In this document: positions 63,614 through 64,000 of the stretch, piece after piece
How positions within the stretch are numbered: position 1 is the stretch's first letter
Layout of the letters: every line of letters starts with the position of its first letter
Assembly: GCA_005408345.1 (NCBI GenBank)
Contig: SEMN01000089.1
Coordinates: 620,001 to 684,000, forward strand
Origin: Macquaria australasica
Taxonomy: Eukaryota > Chordata > Actinopteri > Centrarchiformes > Percichthyidae
DNA: 64,000 bases
Direction: 5' to 3'
Notes under the pieces: model-generated
Databases searched by the model: none
What the model saw: the letters and a program-made list of their open reading frames with translations, nothing else
What the model was told of the DNA's origin: nothing
Position numbers and translations under genes: made by a program

Positions 63614-64000
63614 TAAATCATGTATGATAGGTTATAATGCCATGTATTTATTACAGGTTAGGGTCATTTGTGCCAGTGTAAGAAGTCCATGTTTGTGTAC
63701 ACAGGATCAGTGTGTATTTCTGAGATTTTGTGCTGAAGGCTGTGTTGTGTGTGACTATAAGATCCTGCACTGAAAGGAGACCACAGTAATCTGGGACAAG
63801 CTTAGCTGGTGTTAAACTCAGTAGCTAAGAGAGGGGAGGGGAGGGGGGGGGGAGCCATTAATGCAAATGCTTGAAAGAGTAGGGTGCTAATACTCCAAGT
63901 TAAATGTCTATTGCTGCCTTGAAAGGCTGCAGCCGGGGGAAGGAAAAGCCCTGAGAGAACAAGCTCAGGAGCTGTGCTCAGCATTTGCTCATAGTCATAA

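Larger units (their letters stand above)
59887..64000. other. Intergenic region downstream of il1rapl1
   Basis: No protein gene is recognisable. It holds CA and GT microsatellites (about 61439-61464, 61631-61662 and 61769-61797), a C run near 61290, an A run near 62774, a candidate first exon and promoter block (62845-63307) and a copy of a dispersed fish element (63352-63613). The next gene to the right is not visible. Confidence 0.7.

Overview
This window is vertebrate nuclear DNA, almost certainly from a spiny-rayed (percomorph) teleost fish. The evidence is a split gene with GT-AG introns, many CA/GT microsatellites, and several dispersed repeats of kinds I know from percomorph genomes. 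There is no operon, phage, CRISPR array or other prokaryotic structure.

One protein gene is well supported: the 3' half of il1rapl1 (interleukin-1 receptor accessory protein-like 1) on the + strand. Five coding exons lie at 29514-29646, 40175-40320, 44085-44231, 50532-50702 and 56241-56968. Their phases join perfectly (1, 2, 1, 1, 1) to give 441 residues, matching roughly residues 256-696 of the human protein: the third Ig domain, the membrane segment, the TIR domain and the full cytoplasmic tail ending in SISSVIW. Agreement with IL1RAPL1 is far closer than with IL1RAPL2. The signal peptide, Ig1, Ig2 and the start of Ig3 must lie upstream of the window. The a/b teleost copy cannot be decided here.

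Layout: 1-29513 is intron upstream of the first visible exon, with fragments of a SINE, an L2/CR1-like LINE and several non-autonomous elements. Between 29.6 and 56.2 kb the exons are separated by introns of 10.5, 3.8, 6.3 and 5.5 kb, again with repeats. From 56969 there is a long AT-rich 3' UTR whose best polyadenylation signal is AATAAA at 59830, just before a GT repeat. From 59.9 to 64 kb is intergenic sequence with microsatellites, a small CpG-bearing candidate first exon (about 62845-62933), and a cluster of ETS and CRE motifs (63226-63307) that may be the promoter of the next gene.

The encoded receptor is known in mammals as a postsynaptic adhesion molecule: its Ig domains bind presynaptic PTP-delta, and its TIR and tail regions recruit signalling and scaffold proteins.

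The most interesting unexplained signal is a 73-bp segment with good splice sites (44315-44387), 83 bp after the membrane exon. Its inclusion would end the protein just before the TIR domain. The other points of interest are the candidate promoter at the right end and a group of elements with termini close to TTAAAGCTRCA.
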